Positions 46,508 to 59,544 are shown, numbered from the stretch's first letter. The stretch: 64,000 nucleotides of DNA from Callorhinus ursinus (GCF_003265705.1 NW_020313005.1:21929615-21993614); one strand, 5' to 3'. Notes: generated from the letters alone by a model not told the origin. Numbers and translations are program-made.

Positions 46508-47509
46508 GATCAAAAAAGAATCCAAAAGCACCTCAGCTATCTCAGGGCAACGCTGGCCTGGAAAGGACAGGAAAGGGTAGGATAGGATGGACCCTCCGAC
46601 TTATCGAATTACTCTCTTCTCACTGTTCTTTCTAACAGACCCAAATGTAGTGCCACGTGGCTTTTCAGGACTGCATGCAAAGATCATCAATGTCTCCTTA
46701 CGCAGCAGAACATATATCCACCAACAAAACCTTGCCTTGGGGAATACCAGTAGTTGTCAACAGCTGCCTCCAACTGACTTTGCACTTTAAACAGCTTGCT
46801 CACCTTTTTTGTGCTGTTGTTAGAGGCAGTTTGGTAAAATTCGTAGGACAGGTGAGGCTTCCAGGAATAGAATCTGCCCTGCAAACAAAGAGATTTAGAG
46901 AAAAAAAAAAAAGTAGCTTCTGCTGGCAGATGGACAGAGTCAAGGTGTCAACTCCATCCATTAGGAAAAGTTTGTGTTTTGAAATCCTCCCATTCTATTT
47001 AAATCATATGAAGTTGTCACATCTTGAACTCAATTCCACTCACAGTCTTTTCCCCTAATGAATAACCACCACCGTATTATTCTTGGAGGTGGAGTCATTT
47101 TGGAAATGGAGGAATATTATCCTCATATGTGTCATAAGTTTGTCAAATTTCTCAAAGTCTCTGGGAATGAGAATGGCAGACACATTAAACTCAAGGCAAA
47201 TATAGAAACTTGACAATAAAGTTGAGTTGCAAATCTTTCACCTTCCTCATCTGCCAAAACTCAAATTCTGGGAGCCTGAAATGCTAAGGACACTGCAATG
47301 AGAAACACTTCCCTTGCTGCAAGAGAAACTTCAGCTCTACTTCCAGTATCTCACTCCTGTCCTTAACCACCACCCCCCCCCCCGCTGCTTTCTTTGGCCC
47401 AACTTAAAGCTCGGGAAAACAATTCAGGGTCAGCAGAATATGCTTAGGGTGAGATTGCCCAATTTGCTGAAGCCTCTAAAGCAGAAATTGTGTCCAGATT
47501 AGAATCTCC
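46508..47509. other. Intergenic, nothing assigned
   Basis: An open frame of 133 codons on + (46657-47058) has no recognisable protein family, contains no long conserved motif and lacks splice or promoter context. I treat it as chance. A C run lies at 47372-47383. Confidence 0.5.
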
Positions 47510-47920
47510 ACCGCTGATTCTCCATCTCACTGTCAAGGTGCTTCCTGTCTTTGTCCAGCAGCAACCAGGGAGCCCCTTTGAAGAGGGCTGCATCTTGAGG
47601 CTGTTGAGAGCAGATAAACGCCTGTTGTTTTACACAGGCCGGGTAGGGGAGCAGGTGTAAACCTCTTTACACGGCACAAAGGCAGCCTGATAATAACAAA
47701 TTGCTTTGTCAACCACGAGAGATACTTAGTTATTAATGGAAATAATAACAGATTATATCAGCTTTCCACACTATAATCAAAAGGAAGATCAAAGGGAACT
47801 AATATTACAAACAGTTACCAGTGAAGACATGCTAATGAGATAAAAACCACTTTTATCTCCCCATTCCCAAACGCACCAGTGGAATGATCACTGATAACAA
47901 ATGATGTCATTTAAACTTGG
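47510..47920. other. Low-repeat stretch, candidate conserved non-coding element
   Basis: Balanced composition without any repeat signature or long open frame. Dense in A/T-core motifs of developmental transcription factors: gcagataaacg, cctgataataacaaattgc, tttgtcaacc, gttattaatgg, acatgctaatgagata, cttttatctcc and atgatgtcat. This look is typical of vertebrate enhancers, but it is only an inference from texture. No comparison could be made. Confidence 0.3.
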
Positions 47921-48490
47921 GCAATATTTTTAATACCCAAAGTCCAGCCACACCACCGTGGCTTTTTCCGGTTAGATAAAATTGTTTTCAGTGTCAAAAA
48001 AAAAAAAAAAGGATTTAATTGCATTCTGCTCGTGTTGTAGGAACACAGGATTTTGAACCCTCTAACTGATCTTAGCTGGTTTGGGCTAAACTCCCATTGT
48101 ATTAGGTTATGATTGGAGACACTGAGCACAGTCATTTCAGGTTTTAATAATCAGGCCAGGATACAGAGCCTGATTCATCACCCTTTCAGACTTGTCATTT
48201 AGTGGAATATTGCTATCACAGCAGAGTATTTTTCATATTTATCCAAACTTCCCCACCATTAAGTCAGACCTTTATTTATTTGAAACACTTTACAAATAAG
48301 AGTGTGTGCTAAGGCCATTCTTAGGAGGTACACAGTTGTTTCTTTCACCTTTCCTCCTATGGGGAAAATGACAAAAGAGATCATTGACTTGGGGCCATTT
48401 TATTCTTGGAAAATTTTGATTTGAAGTTTCATACTCTAATTATTGAATCTACATTCTAAAACAAGCACATAATATCTTGGTAATAATTTA
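47921..48490. other. Intergenic, nothing assigned
   Basis: A 15-base A run lies near 47997-48011. Nothing else recognised. Confidence 0.5.
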
Positions 48491-48498
48491 TATGTATT

Positions 48499-48687
48499 TT
48501 TTAAGATTGTATTTATTTATTTGACAGAGAGAGACACAGCGAGAGAAGGAACACAAGCAGAGGGAGTGGGAGAGGGAGAAGCAGGCTTCCCGCTGAGCAG
48601 GGAGCTCAATGCAGGGCTCGATCCCAGGACCCTAGGATCATGACCGAGCCAAAGGCAGACGCCCAACGAGCCACCCAGGCACCCCTC
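48499..48687 (-). mobile_element. Can-SINE, minus strand
   Basis: Reversed element: tttttaagattgtatttatt at left and gagccacccaggcacccc at right. Flanks tttatatgtatttt and cttatatgttttgcc suggest a decayed target duplication. Small deletions near the head (gacgcccaacgagcc). Confidence 0.94.
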
Positions 48688-48699
48688 ACTTATATGTTT

Positions 48700-49610
48700 T
48701 GCCAAGGATATTTAACAATCCTGACTTTCTTTATAAAAAACGAGGGTAAGAATTCCTAACATAGGTGGAAAATAGCTAAGAACTTCTTCAGTCATCAAAT
48801 CTCAAAGTGAAGACCATATACTGATCCTTCCTTCCAACAAATAAAGAAACTGAAGCCCAGAAAGGTCAAAGTCAAAAGCCATGAATTTTAGCCCTTGGCT
48901 GCCCCCTTTGCCTATTTTATGAACTTGGAAATACAGTAAATACATTCAATCTCAAAAATATTCATATTTTAGAATGTAGGAATAATAATGCTTATCCTTC
49001 CTTCACGAGAGTATAAGGACGAGCAAAAAGGTTTCTCCTTCTAAGCTGTAAAACATGCTATGTAGATATGTAGCACCATTGTATACCGATCATAATAGTT
49101 ACCATGTTTCAAAAGTATGTTATTTTTACTTTGAATAAAAAGTAGGGTAGGAGAAAACCAGAAATATTTCTGGAAGAGAGACATAAAAGGATTCTCAATG
49201 AGGAACAAAATCAGAGTAGAGGAAAGAAAGCTCAGTGGCAAAGAAAAACAGATGGCAGCAGAAGTGAAAGTTACTCTTCTAGGCAGAGTTCCAGGGATGC
49301 TCCAAGACCTACTCTGGCAGGTGCGGGGAGCACGACTGGGCTCTGGGTCAGAAAAAGATTAATTATAAAGATGACACTATATGAAACATTTGGGCCACAT
49401 TCCCTACCCTCTCCTTCCCCCTCAATCTCTGTCCATGGAGTGAGGCAAGCAACAACCAATTTGCCCCCCAAAAATAAGTTAAATATACCAAAAGGACATG
49501 GGAACCTGTTCAAAGGCCAATGCAGAGCAATTTGAGAATCAAAATAAATAATTATTGAAACACATTATAATATATTGGATAAAGTAGGAGTGCATGGATC
49601 CACATGGATA
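48700..49610. other. Intergenic, possible MIR trace
   Basis: A short piece at 48835-48875 (aaataaagaaactgaagccc, then agaaaggtcaaag) resembles the minus-strand MIR core. Otherwise nothing recognised. Confidence 0.4.
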
Positions 49611-49645
<35 letters not shown>

Positions 49646-49646
49646 A
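49611..49646. repeat. TAAA tetranucleotide microsatellite, nine units
   Basis: Uninterrupted run of nine TAAA units (36 bp), a likely length-variable marker. Confidence 0.95.
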
Positions 49647-49649
49647 GTC

Positions 49650-51300
49650 TACCATACAGCAAAATGTCAAACAATATTAACTGATAAATAAAAATACCAA
49701 TTAGCAGTAGAGTGAAAAACATTTGAAGACACCATCTAAAACATGTGACAAAACTTAATATCACCAGTAATGAGACAGATGGTCATTGAGCATCTTCTGA
49801 TGCAGTGTGCTAAGGGAAACCAGCTCACTGTCCTGGTATTTCTACTGTGAAAGAATATTCCAAAGTGAAATAAGCATTGCTAAGAGTCATTCAAAATAGG
49901 GTTGGGAAGAATATTGAGGAAGGAGGGCCTATGTACATCTCCTGCTTCAATTTTCCCAACATTCTGAACTGTTTGTTGACTTTTGTCAATTGCAACTTGT
50001 CAATTGCAAGTGGACCACCTGCTGGAACATATCCTCCTCCTTTGGACTAAAATAGAGATAATGTAACACCTGATAGCTAAATAGCCATTCCTGCATTAGG
50101 TAGTCATTTAACTGCCACCAGATCATAATTTTTCCAAAGCAACTTATGTAACCTTGTGGCTTTTGCTTTTATAAGCTTGTATTCCTCAACTACCAGCACA
50201 CTTTCCATTTCAGTGGACTCGGTGTCTCCAGTATTGCAATTCCTAAAACCCCAAGTAAGTGTTTTTGGTTGCTTTACAGCCTGGTAGTCTTTTTGGTCAA
50301 CACCACGCAAATTACATAATCAGAATCTGATCATGAGCAAATTCAGACAAACCTATTTAAGAGATGTTCTGTAAACAAATGCCCTGCGCTATTAAAAAAT
50401 GTCAAGGTCATAGGAAATAAACAAAAGACTGAAAATACTTTCCAAATGGAAGTCTGTCAAAGACATTTGACAGCTAACCATGTCATAGGATTTTTGATAG
50501 AATCATCAACCTATAAGGGGGTATTTTGGGGACAAACAACAAAATTTGAACAGGTCTTTGAATTAGAAGGTAGTATTATCTCAATGCTGATTTTCTGATT
50601 CTGAGAGTTAGATTGTGGCTTTCTAGGGGAGTATATCCTTGTTTTAAGGATGTGCACACTGAAATACCAAAAAATAATGAAGCTCCATATCTGCAGCTTA
50701 TTCCAAAATGGTCAGGAATTAAAAAAAAAAAGCAACACGTATAAATAAATAGAGTGATAAGATAAATATGGCAGTAGGTGAACAATGGTGGGCCTGGGTA
50801 TTAGGGACTGAATTGTGTCCTTCCAAACTTCATATGTTGAAGGCCTAACCCCCAGTACCTCAGAATGTAGCTATATTTGGAGATAAGGCCTTTGAAGATG
50901 TAATTAAGGTTAAATGAGGTCATTTGGGGTGCCCTAACCCAGTATAACTTGTGTCCTTATAAGAAGAGGAAATGTAACACATACATACACCAGGGAGGTG
51001 CATGCATAGAGAAAAAACTATGTGAGGACACCTAGAGAAGGTAGCATCTGCAAGCCAAGGAGAGAAGGCTCAGGAGAAATCAAAACTGCTGACACTTGAG
51101 ATGGGACTTCCCAGGCTCCAGAACTATGAGAAAATAAATTTCTATTATTTAAGCTAACCCATTCTGTAGTTTTTATTATGGCAGCCCTAGCAGACTAATT
51201 CATTATGTGTAGAGGACACAGGCATTGTTCATAGCATTCTTGCGACTTTTTAAAGAGTTTGTAATTGCGTTTTAATTTCAAAATAAAATCTGAAAATTAA
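49650..51300 (+). mobile_element. Ancient LINE-like 3' region hosting an MLT1 LTR
   Basis: Phrases of a mammalian-wide old LINE 3' region occur in order: gtgacaaaacttaatatcac, then gacagatggtcattgagcat, gcagtgtgctaagggaaac, gagcaaattcagacaaacc, aaaaatgtcaaggtcatagg, ccttgttttaaggatgtgc and ttccaaaatggtcaggaat. On the far side of the MLT1 the end resumes with tcttgcgactttttaaagag and tttcaaaataaaatctg. I place it in the L1ME/HAL1 age class without naming a subfamily. Confidence 0.5.
50799..51203 (+). mobile_element. MLT1 solo LTR (MaLR)
   Basis: Very recognisable: gactgaattgtgtccttcc, then cctaacccccagtacctcag, aatgtagctatatttggaga, gtgtccttataagaagagg, gcaagccaaggagagaagg, then aataaatttctattatttaa and the end gcagccctagcagactaatt. 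About 405 bp, full length for MLT1. It is a non-coding solo LTR of an endogenous-retrovirus-like element, with no internal region beside it. It splits the older LINE-like repeat around it. Confidence 0.93.
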
Positions 51301-51939
51301 AAAAAGAACTCATTTCTATATATTCTAACATATAACCAAAAATATTCAAGGAGTATTGTTAAATTTTAAAAATGCAAGTCACAGAAACAATGTGATTCAA
51401 TTATTTGTTGGGACATAAAAATGATATATGATATGAGTATCTGCATAGAAAATGCCTGAATAGACACACAACACAGTATAAAACAATGATTGTCTCTACC
51501 AAATGGAGTTAAATGTGAGGGGGAAAAGGGGCATTGACATTATACCTTGTATGATTTGGTAATTTTCAGATTTTTCTTTTATAAAGAAAATGTGTTACTT
51601 AAAAATATGAATAATAACAATATACTCAAAAGAAAAATAATCCCTGTATGAAGGTTAGCAGTCCAGAATAAAACCCTTCTTATCCTGGTATTTGAGGTAA
51701 AGGTAGGGCACAACCAGCCTACCTTCTCTCTCTCCACATGCTTTAACATGCTAGAAAACATAGCCTGCCCACATTCATGAAGTGATGGTGCACATAGCAG
51801 CATCTATATTATGTGCTATATAACCATATAGTTATATAGTTACATATAGTTATATACAATATATTTTATAAAATGTCTCTGAAGTTAATAATATATAGTT
51901 AACAACTTCAGAGATTTTTTTTTAAAAACTGTATTACAA
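51301..51939. other. Intergenic, possible old LINE 3' end
   Basis: Bases 51480-51610 (gattgtctctaccaaatgg, then gaggggg-type text and ttcttttataaagaaaatg) resemble another old LINE 3' end at low confidence. AT-rich tata repeats at 51810-51900. Confidence 0.4.
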
Positions 51940-52048
51940 ATGTGGTGTCTGGCTTGGTTAATCAGTGAGCATGGGACTCTTGATCTCAGGGTCATGAGTT
52001 CAAGTGCCACATTGGGCTTAGAGCTTACTTTAAAAAAATTAAAAAATA
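51940..52048 (+). mobile_element. Short-form Can-SINE (no CT-rich body)
   Basis: tgtggtgtctggcttggtta head, then gggactcttgatctcaggg, tcatgagttcaagtgccac, attgggcttagagcttact and an A-rich tail. Same short design as the copy at 23719-23831 but more diverged. Confidence 0.88.
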
Positions 52049-54597
52049 TATTATATTCATAATATAAGAATGAGTACTATGAAAAAGGAACACTGGAGGA
52101 AAATAGCAAAGTGTTGAAAATGTGAGCTATGATTGATTAAATTAAAAACAAAAAAACAGTAGAAGAGCTGGAAATTAAAGAAAAATCTCCAGGGTGGAGA
52201 CATAAAAGGAGACCCAAAAGTAAAAAGAAGATGGCAAATATGAAATAAAATTTAAGAGACATGGAAGGGTCAGTGTAGTTATCTTCAAAGTCGAAGAAGT
52301 GTTCAAGAAAAAGAGAAAAAAGGAAGTGGGCAGGCAGAGGGAAACAGAGAGAGAATAATGAACAGTCAGTAACATAGAGGGATGATGTTAATCAATGTGA
52401 AAGTGGAAAATAATTTCCAAGACTGGAAAAGACCTCAATTTTCAATCATTTTAATTACTTTAATTTTATACTGAATTATTTTAAAATGAGTTATGGACAG
52501 TATGACAAACCATCACTAGAGAATCCAGTATTCTTCTCTAAAATACGAACATTTTTCAACATGGCCAAAAATGTATTACCCCTCAGAATTAATCATTTCT
52601 TCATGTAATCTAATACCACAGCAATATAAATATTTCCTGCGCTTCTACCTAACCCCTCTCTTTTGCTTTATAACGCTTAGCAGTTATTTTTAAAAATTCT
52701 TCTGCAGCCTCCTTATCATGGAACCTGCCTCTCCCACAAGTTTAATATTTTTTTACGCCACATTATCTTTTGAAAAGTGCTAGCCAAGCCACACTAGCTG
52801 AGAAGGGCTTAACATTTTCCTGACCCAGGGTAATGTGACTGTGAATTTCTTTGGCTCCCAGCCTCACCGCAATGCTTTTTTTTTTTTTTTTAATTTGTCA
52901 TCATCTCACAAATCCACAGATTTAACCACTTTACAATCTTTTCCATTGCTTCATCGCACACTATAGATGTTACCTTAGTACTTTTCAGCGCAGACCCATG
53001 GATAGATCCGCAAATTTCCTCTTCCTCTTTTGGATGTCCCATAATCTTATTCATTAATAGTGAATTCATAACCAACGGCATTACAGCTTATGCCTGAATG
53101 AAGCTCATCTGATACATTATTTTTTTCTCCGTAAGTCCTATCACAGCCTTCTGTCACTTAGGAACACTAGGCAGTGTCCAGCAGCATCCCTGGAGGGCAT
53201 TTTCAACAGCAAAACTACACCCACAGCCAAAAACCAGAAAACTAAAAAATATGGCATTAAATACACAGCAAAAAGGACACTTGTTTATGATAAGAGAACT
53301 TAAAGCAGAAAGCAGAACACTGCCTTGTTTGAATTCAGAAGGGAAAAAGCAAGTAGGGTAACTCAAAATTTTGTCATTCTGTATATATTCCTGAATAAAG
53401 AAGAAAGGGTTCCAATATTAATTTGGGGGCTTACAAATAAATTTTAGCAAATAGGTGAATTTGCAAATATGGAATCTGCAAAAAATGAGGATCAGTTTTG
53501 TGTGTGTGTGTGTGTGTTTGTGTGTATGAACACATATATTTAGATATACATGGTTTTCAAACCAGTTTGTCTAAAGCCTCAATATGGAATGATGTTGAGC
53601 GCTTGAACTATAAGATTTAAGTGATATTGGAGAGGATTTACTTTTTTACAACTTAAGTGATATTTAATTTTGAAATAACATTTACATAAATATAATGTTT
53701 TAAATGCCATTTATTTGCTTTTAATGTTAAAATCAACTTAAAAATGAAGCACAGATGCCCTAATTATAGTATAAATTTATAGAAAAGACCTTATATGTCC
53801 TCACAGAAATTGGGCGGTGGGTGAGAGAGGTCAGTTGGGGAAAAGCTAGGGGCTCAACAATTCTCATTTAGCCTAATTATGAGTCCAAATAATTATATCA
53901 GTTAAAAGATCAAGACATATAAGCTAAATTACCTTACAATAGAGTCTTCCATTTTCAGCACAATTGGTTTAGATGACCTAACTAGTCACCCATCTGAAAT
54001 AATTAACTATACTAAATGAAAATATACTTAAAATATTTTTAAATATATCAATGAGTGGACAAGAAAATAAATACTTAGGGGCCAAAGACTAAGTGAAAGC
54101 AAGAATCTTACAGAGATTACCGAAACATAAAGCCAGCTTTTGCCTTAAGGGCATTTGTTAAAACAGAAGGAGCTGAGCTATGCTATTCAAAGCCTAGGGT
54201 GTATCAAAAATCAGGGGCCTGAGCCCAGACAGTTTGGGGTTTGCTGAAGCATATACAATTTTTAAGGCTGCTTTTAAGAAAAAGAATACAACATTACAAT
54301 GTGAAGTTGATACTGCACAAGTAAGGGGATCTAAGTTTCAGTTTATTAGCTTCTTTGAAGTGTTCCATCTGGCTTCCTACTACAAGGTTTGGGAGAACTA
54401 ACAGTAAACTCCCAGGGGACTTCCATGACAAACCATATTTTCTTGGTAAGTCATACAATCCAACTGGTCTCCTTAATGGTATGAGAGGTTAAGAAAAAAA
54501 TATCAGTTGACGTGGAGAAAAGGACACTATGGAATAAGTACCCACAGTGAGCTCTCCCACATGAAATCCTGTTTGCCTTAAAAAAAAAAAAAAGATC
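52049..54597. other. Intergenic, nothing assigned
   Basis: Contains a T run at 52877-52892 and the TG repeat at 53499-53526. No gene or confident repeat family seen in 2.5 kb. Confidence 0.5.
53499..53526. repeat. TG microsatellite
   Basis: About 14 TG units with one TTTG interruption. Confidence 0.9.
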
Positions 54598-54613
54598 AAA
54601 ATTATAGAGTTCA

Positions 54614-54802
54614 GGGCGCCTGGGTGGCTCAGTTGGTTAAGCGACTGCCTTCGGCTCAGGTCATGATCCTGGAGTCCCGGGATCGAGTCCCACGTCGGGC
54701 TCCTTGCTCAGCAGGGAGTCTGCTTCTCCCTCTGACCCTCTTCCCTCTCGTACTCTCTATCTCTCATTCTCTCTCTCAAATAAATAAATAAAGTCTTTAA
54801 AA
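54614..54802 (+). mobile_element. Can-SINE with perfect 16-bp target duplication
   Basis: Head gggcgcctgggtggctcag, then gttggttaagcgactgcc, gggatcgagtcccacgtcgg, CT-rich body and caaataaataaataaagtc tail. Flanks aaaattatagagttca at 54598-54613 and 54803-54818 are identical. Clean sequence and exact duplication make it one of the youngest insertions here. Confidence 0.98.
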
Positions 54803-54849
54803 AAAATTATAGAGTTCAGGAAAATAAAAGTTTAAGACTTGAGCTACAA

Positions 54850-55204
54850 TATACAATATAGATGAACCTTGAGGGCAGTATGCTTAGTGAAATAAACCAG
54901 TCATAAAAGGATGCATACTGTATGATTCCATTTATGTGAGATACTTAACATAGTCAAATTCATAGAGACAGAGAGTACAATGGCAGTTGCCAGAGGCTGG
55001 GAGGAGCGGGGGAATAGGGACTTATTGTTTCATGTATACAGAGTTTCAATTTCACAAGATCAAAACAATTCTGAAGATGGACAATAATAATAGGTGTACA
55101 AGAACATGAATGCAATTAGTACCATGAAACTGTATACTTACAAGTGGTTACGATGGTAAATTTTATGGTATGTGTACTTTACCGTAATCAAAATTTAGAA
55201 AAAG
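54850..55204 (+). mobile_element. Old LINE-1 3' end
   Basis: Text of an L1M 3' region in order: atagatgaaccttgagggc, ttagtgaaataaaccagtc, gtatgattccatttatgtg, gttgccagaggctgggagg, atgtgtactttaccgtaat. About 355 bp, 5'-truncated, directly followed by the start of another L1. Confidence 0.8.
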
Positions 55205-58200
55205 AAATTGAAACCAGAGAATGGTTCAAGATGGCAATATAGGAAGATCCTGAACTCACCTCCCAAGAACACCCGGGGTCTACAGCTAACATATGGAACA
55301 GTTTTCTCTTGAGAAACCTAAAGTCTGGCTGAGCGATGATTGACATCAGGTCAATGAAAAACAAAGCAAAACACATCCAAGCAGAAAGGAAAGGCTAGGA
55401 CACAATCTCACCATAACTTCCCCCATCGCAGGACCTACAACCAAGAGGAAGCACAAAACCTAGAGCTTCTTCATGGGAAGTGAAGGGTTTGAACCCCACA
55501 GTAGGCACCCAAAATTTTAGACCTGCACCTGAAAAGCAAGCCCTCAAAACACCTAATTTTGAAAACCAACAGGGCCCTTGTTCTGAGACCCACAAGACAG
55601 TAGCGATCTGAGAAACGGTTCTTACAGGGGCCCATGTGTTTAGACTCCCCCACCCCAGGGTCCATCTCAGAGGCAGCTGATGATGTCCCCATGGAAAGTA
55701 ATGGAGGCTCACCTGCTTCTATTAAACATTCAGCCTGAGGGGCAGGCATCTAATTTAGCACACATCTAGGAACCCGCTGGAACACTATCCAGGGACGGAG
55801 ACCAGCGGGTGTCGTCTTTACACTCTTCCTTTGCTGGGATCTAAAGAAGCAGTGTCTCTGGAAGGAGCTTTTACACATGTCCAGTAACTCGATTTTTGTA
55901 GCCACTGCCAAAAGGACCCCTCTTGATCACCTGGGTCTGGAGTTTGTGTTCTTTCTCCTGTGAGACTATAGCAATTGCAGTCACCCAGAAAGACGCTCAT
56001 ACTCTTGTCTTGGGCCCCAATTTTTGCAGCTGCCGCCAGGGGACACCTCCATACCACCGAAGTCTAATGGCTAATGAGGATTATGCTCACTCGTAAGTCC
56101 CACAGGACAGTCATCAGTGGAGAAAGTGTTTTCAAATAGCTACTACCCCCAGAGCACAGCAAGACGCAACAGACCCCGGAGCTCATTCTTTCTGTGAAAG
56201 AGGCCTTACCTGATTATCATGGCTGCAAGCTGGAGGGTTAGGCTTCTAACTGAGCACACATTTAGAGGCTGACTGTAAGTAACCCTTTGTGGCTATCTCG
56301 GAGGGTGGACGTGATCTTCGAGCTCTCCATCTGCCCCACCCCAGAGTGCTGGTGTTCCCTAGAGGGGTGCTTTACGTGCAGGTGGCACCCTGTTTTCATG
56401 TCTGGGGCTGCCTTTTTTGCAGCTGTAGCCCAGGGAATATCTCTTGATCTCCTGGCTCTGGTGGCCAGGAGGGTTTGTGTTTTGGGGTCCCATGGGACTG
56501 TGGCAATTGAGGAGACAGTGCTTGGCAAGCTACCACCCCCAGGTCACTCCATAAACAGCAGAGAGAGGCACACACCTGTTCTCTCTGTGAAGGTTTTGCT
56601 TGCCCTGGTGCGTCAGCCTGAGGGGGGCTTCAGATGTGGCACTTATCAAGTAGCCTATAGAGCCGTTCTCAAGGACTATAGGCTGTGGACCCCATCCTCG
56701 GTGCTCTCCCTCTGCCTTGCTCCAGCTCAATGGTATCTACCAGAAAAGAGCTTACACACATGTCTGGGGGCCCCAATTTTTGCAACCACCACCCAGGGGA
56801 CACCTCCAGCTTACCTGCCTCTGGTGGCCAGTGGGGTTACACTTAGAGTCCCATAGGTCTGGATATATTGGTGTATTTTTAAAAGTTAGTGCCTGAGAGT
56901 CTGGCTTCCAGTCAGCCTGAATCTAGATGCTGAGATCCTCCCCTTTGGGACCCTGCCAGCTCTTGGCACAAACTTAACTACCGGGAGCTATTAAAAATAT
57001 AATAGGCTACTTGAACAGGCACAGAGTTTTGAGAGAAACCATGTCCTAGGTCAGGGTTGACAACAAAATTCACCTCCTACATGAGGCCACTCCTTCAAGA
57101 CTGGAAGAGGTGGTTGTCTCATGTACTGCGTGGAAACCAACACAGACTCAAGAAAAATGAAGAAACAGAGGAATATGTTCCAAAGAGAAGAACAAGATAA
57201 AACCACCTCAGGGGGAAAAAAAAAATAACATGGAGATAAATTATTTACCTGATAAAAAATACTCTACCTGACAAAATTGTCCTTTAGAATTGAAGGACAA
57301 ATAAAGAGTTTTTGAGACATGCAAAGGCTGAAGGTGTTCATTGTCACTAGACTGGCCTTACAAGAAATGTTATAGGGACTTCTTGAGACTGAAACAAAAT
57401 GATGCTAAGTAGTAACAAGAAAATATGAAAATATAAGTTGAAATGATAAAGATAAATACATACTTCATTTCAGAATACTCAAATGTTATAATTGTGGAGG
57501 TGAATCACTGATAAACCTAGTATGAAGGTTAAAAGACAAAAATAGTAAAAGTAGTTATAGCTACAACAGTTTGTTAAAGGACATACAAGGTAAAAATGTA
57601 AATTGTGACACTGAGAACAGGGGCAGGGAGGACTAAAAATATAGAGCTTTCGTAGGCATTAGAATTTAAGTTGCTATGAGCTGAAAACAGACTGCTTTTA
57701 AAATAAGATGTTTTATTTAAGCCTCCTGATAACCACAAAGTAAACACTGATGATAGATACACAAGAGATAAAGAAGAAGAAATCTAAGCATATCACTACA
57801 GAAAATCATCAAATCACAAAGAAAGAGTCAAAGAGAAGATGAAAGGAACAAAGGGATTATAAAACAGCCAGAAAACAATGAAAGAAAATGGCAATAGTTA
57901 AGTCTATACCTATCGTTAATTACTTTAAGTGTTAATGTACTAAATGCTCCAATCCATAGACATAGTGGCGGAATGGATGTAAAAACAAGACCCAGTTCCA
58001 TGCCACCTACAAGCGACTCACTTTGGCTTGAAGGACATATACAGACCCAAAGTGAAGGGATGGAAAAAGACATTCCATGCCATGGAAACCAAAAGAAAGC
58101 AGAGGTACCTATACTTATACTGGAAAAAAACAGACTTTAAGCCAAAGACTATACTAAAAGACAAAGAAGGTCATTATATAATGAAAAGAAGTTTCAATAC

Positions 58201-59544
58201 AATGGGAGGACATAACTTTTGTAAATGTCTATGCCCCTCAACATAGGAACACCTAAATTTATAAAGTAAATATTAGTCCTAAAAGGAGAAGTAGACAGTA
58301 ACACAATAATAGTAGGGGACCTTAATACCCAACTTTTCACAATGGATATGACTGTCATCCAGACAAAAAAATTAACAAAAAACTTTGGACTTAAGCTACA
58401 TGTTAAACCAGATGGACTTAACAGACATTCACATGTCACTTCCAACAGCAGAATATATTCTTCTCAAATGTACATGAAACACCGTCTAGGATATATCATA
58501 TGTTAAGCTACAAAACCAGTGTTATTAATTTAAGAGGATTAAAAACACATCAAGCCTCTTTTCTGACCACAGTGGTATAAAAGTAGAAATCAATTACACA
58601 GAGAAAATTGGAAAATTCACAAGTATGTGGAAAATATACAACATGCTACTGAACAGCCAAAGGGTCAAAAATTAAAAGAGGAAAAAAATCTTGAAACAAA
58701 TGCAAATGGAAATACAACATACAAAACTTATTTAATACAACAAGAGCAGTTCTAAGAAAGTTTACAATGATAAATGTTAACACTAAGAAAAGAAAGAGCT
58801 CCAGCAAATAATCTAAGTCAGAAACTCAAGGAACTAAAAAAAAAGAAGGCCCAAGTTAGTAGAAGAAAGGGAATAAACAAAGATCATAGTGGAAATAAGT
58901 GAAATACAGTCTGAAAGACAACTGAAAAGATCAATGAACAAGACAGATGGTGTGTTTCTGGCTTTTTGGTATTTTTGCTTTTTGGTTTTGAAAATATAAA
59001 TGCAATAGGGAAACCTTCAGATAGACTTTACAAGAAAAAAGAGAGAACTCAAATAAAATTACAAATAGAGAGAAGGCATTACAGTCAATACCACAGCAAT
59101 ATAAAGGATATAAGAGCCTACTATGAACAATTATTACCAACAATTTGGAAACCTAGAAGAAATCAATTCCTGTAAACATAAAACTTACCAAGACCAAATC
59201 ATGAATAGACAGAAAATCTGAACAAACCAATTACTATGAAGAAGATTGAATCAGCAATCAAAAACCTTCCAAAAGAGAAAAGTCAAGGACCATATGGCTT
59301 TACTGGTGAATTCTACCAAATATTTAAAGAATTAATTTGAATCCTTCTCAAACTCTTCCAAAAAATAAAAGAGAAGGGAACACTTCCAAACTCATTTTAT
59401 GAGGCCAGCATTACCCTCACACCAAAACCAGACAAGGATATTAAAAGCAAATTAAAGGCCAATACTTTTGTTGAACATAGATGCAAAAATCCTCAACAAA
59501 ATATTAGCAAACCAAATTCAACAATACATTAAAACATTAAAAGA

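Noticed and set aside
46657..47058. 133-codon + frame as a possible gene
   Set aside because: No known domain, no promoter or splice context. It overlaps a 67-codon + frame in another phase and a 65-codon minus frame. Length is compatible with chance in 64 kb.
56287..56856. 189-codon + frame as a host gene
   Set aside because: It lies wholly inside the GC-rich 5' UTR of the old L1 and runs across its repeated modules. Composition follows the repeat, not a protein.
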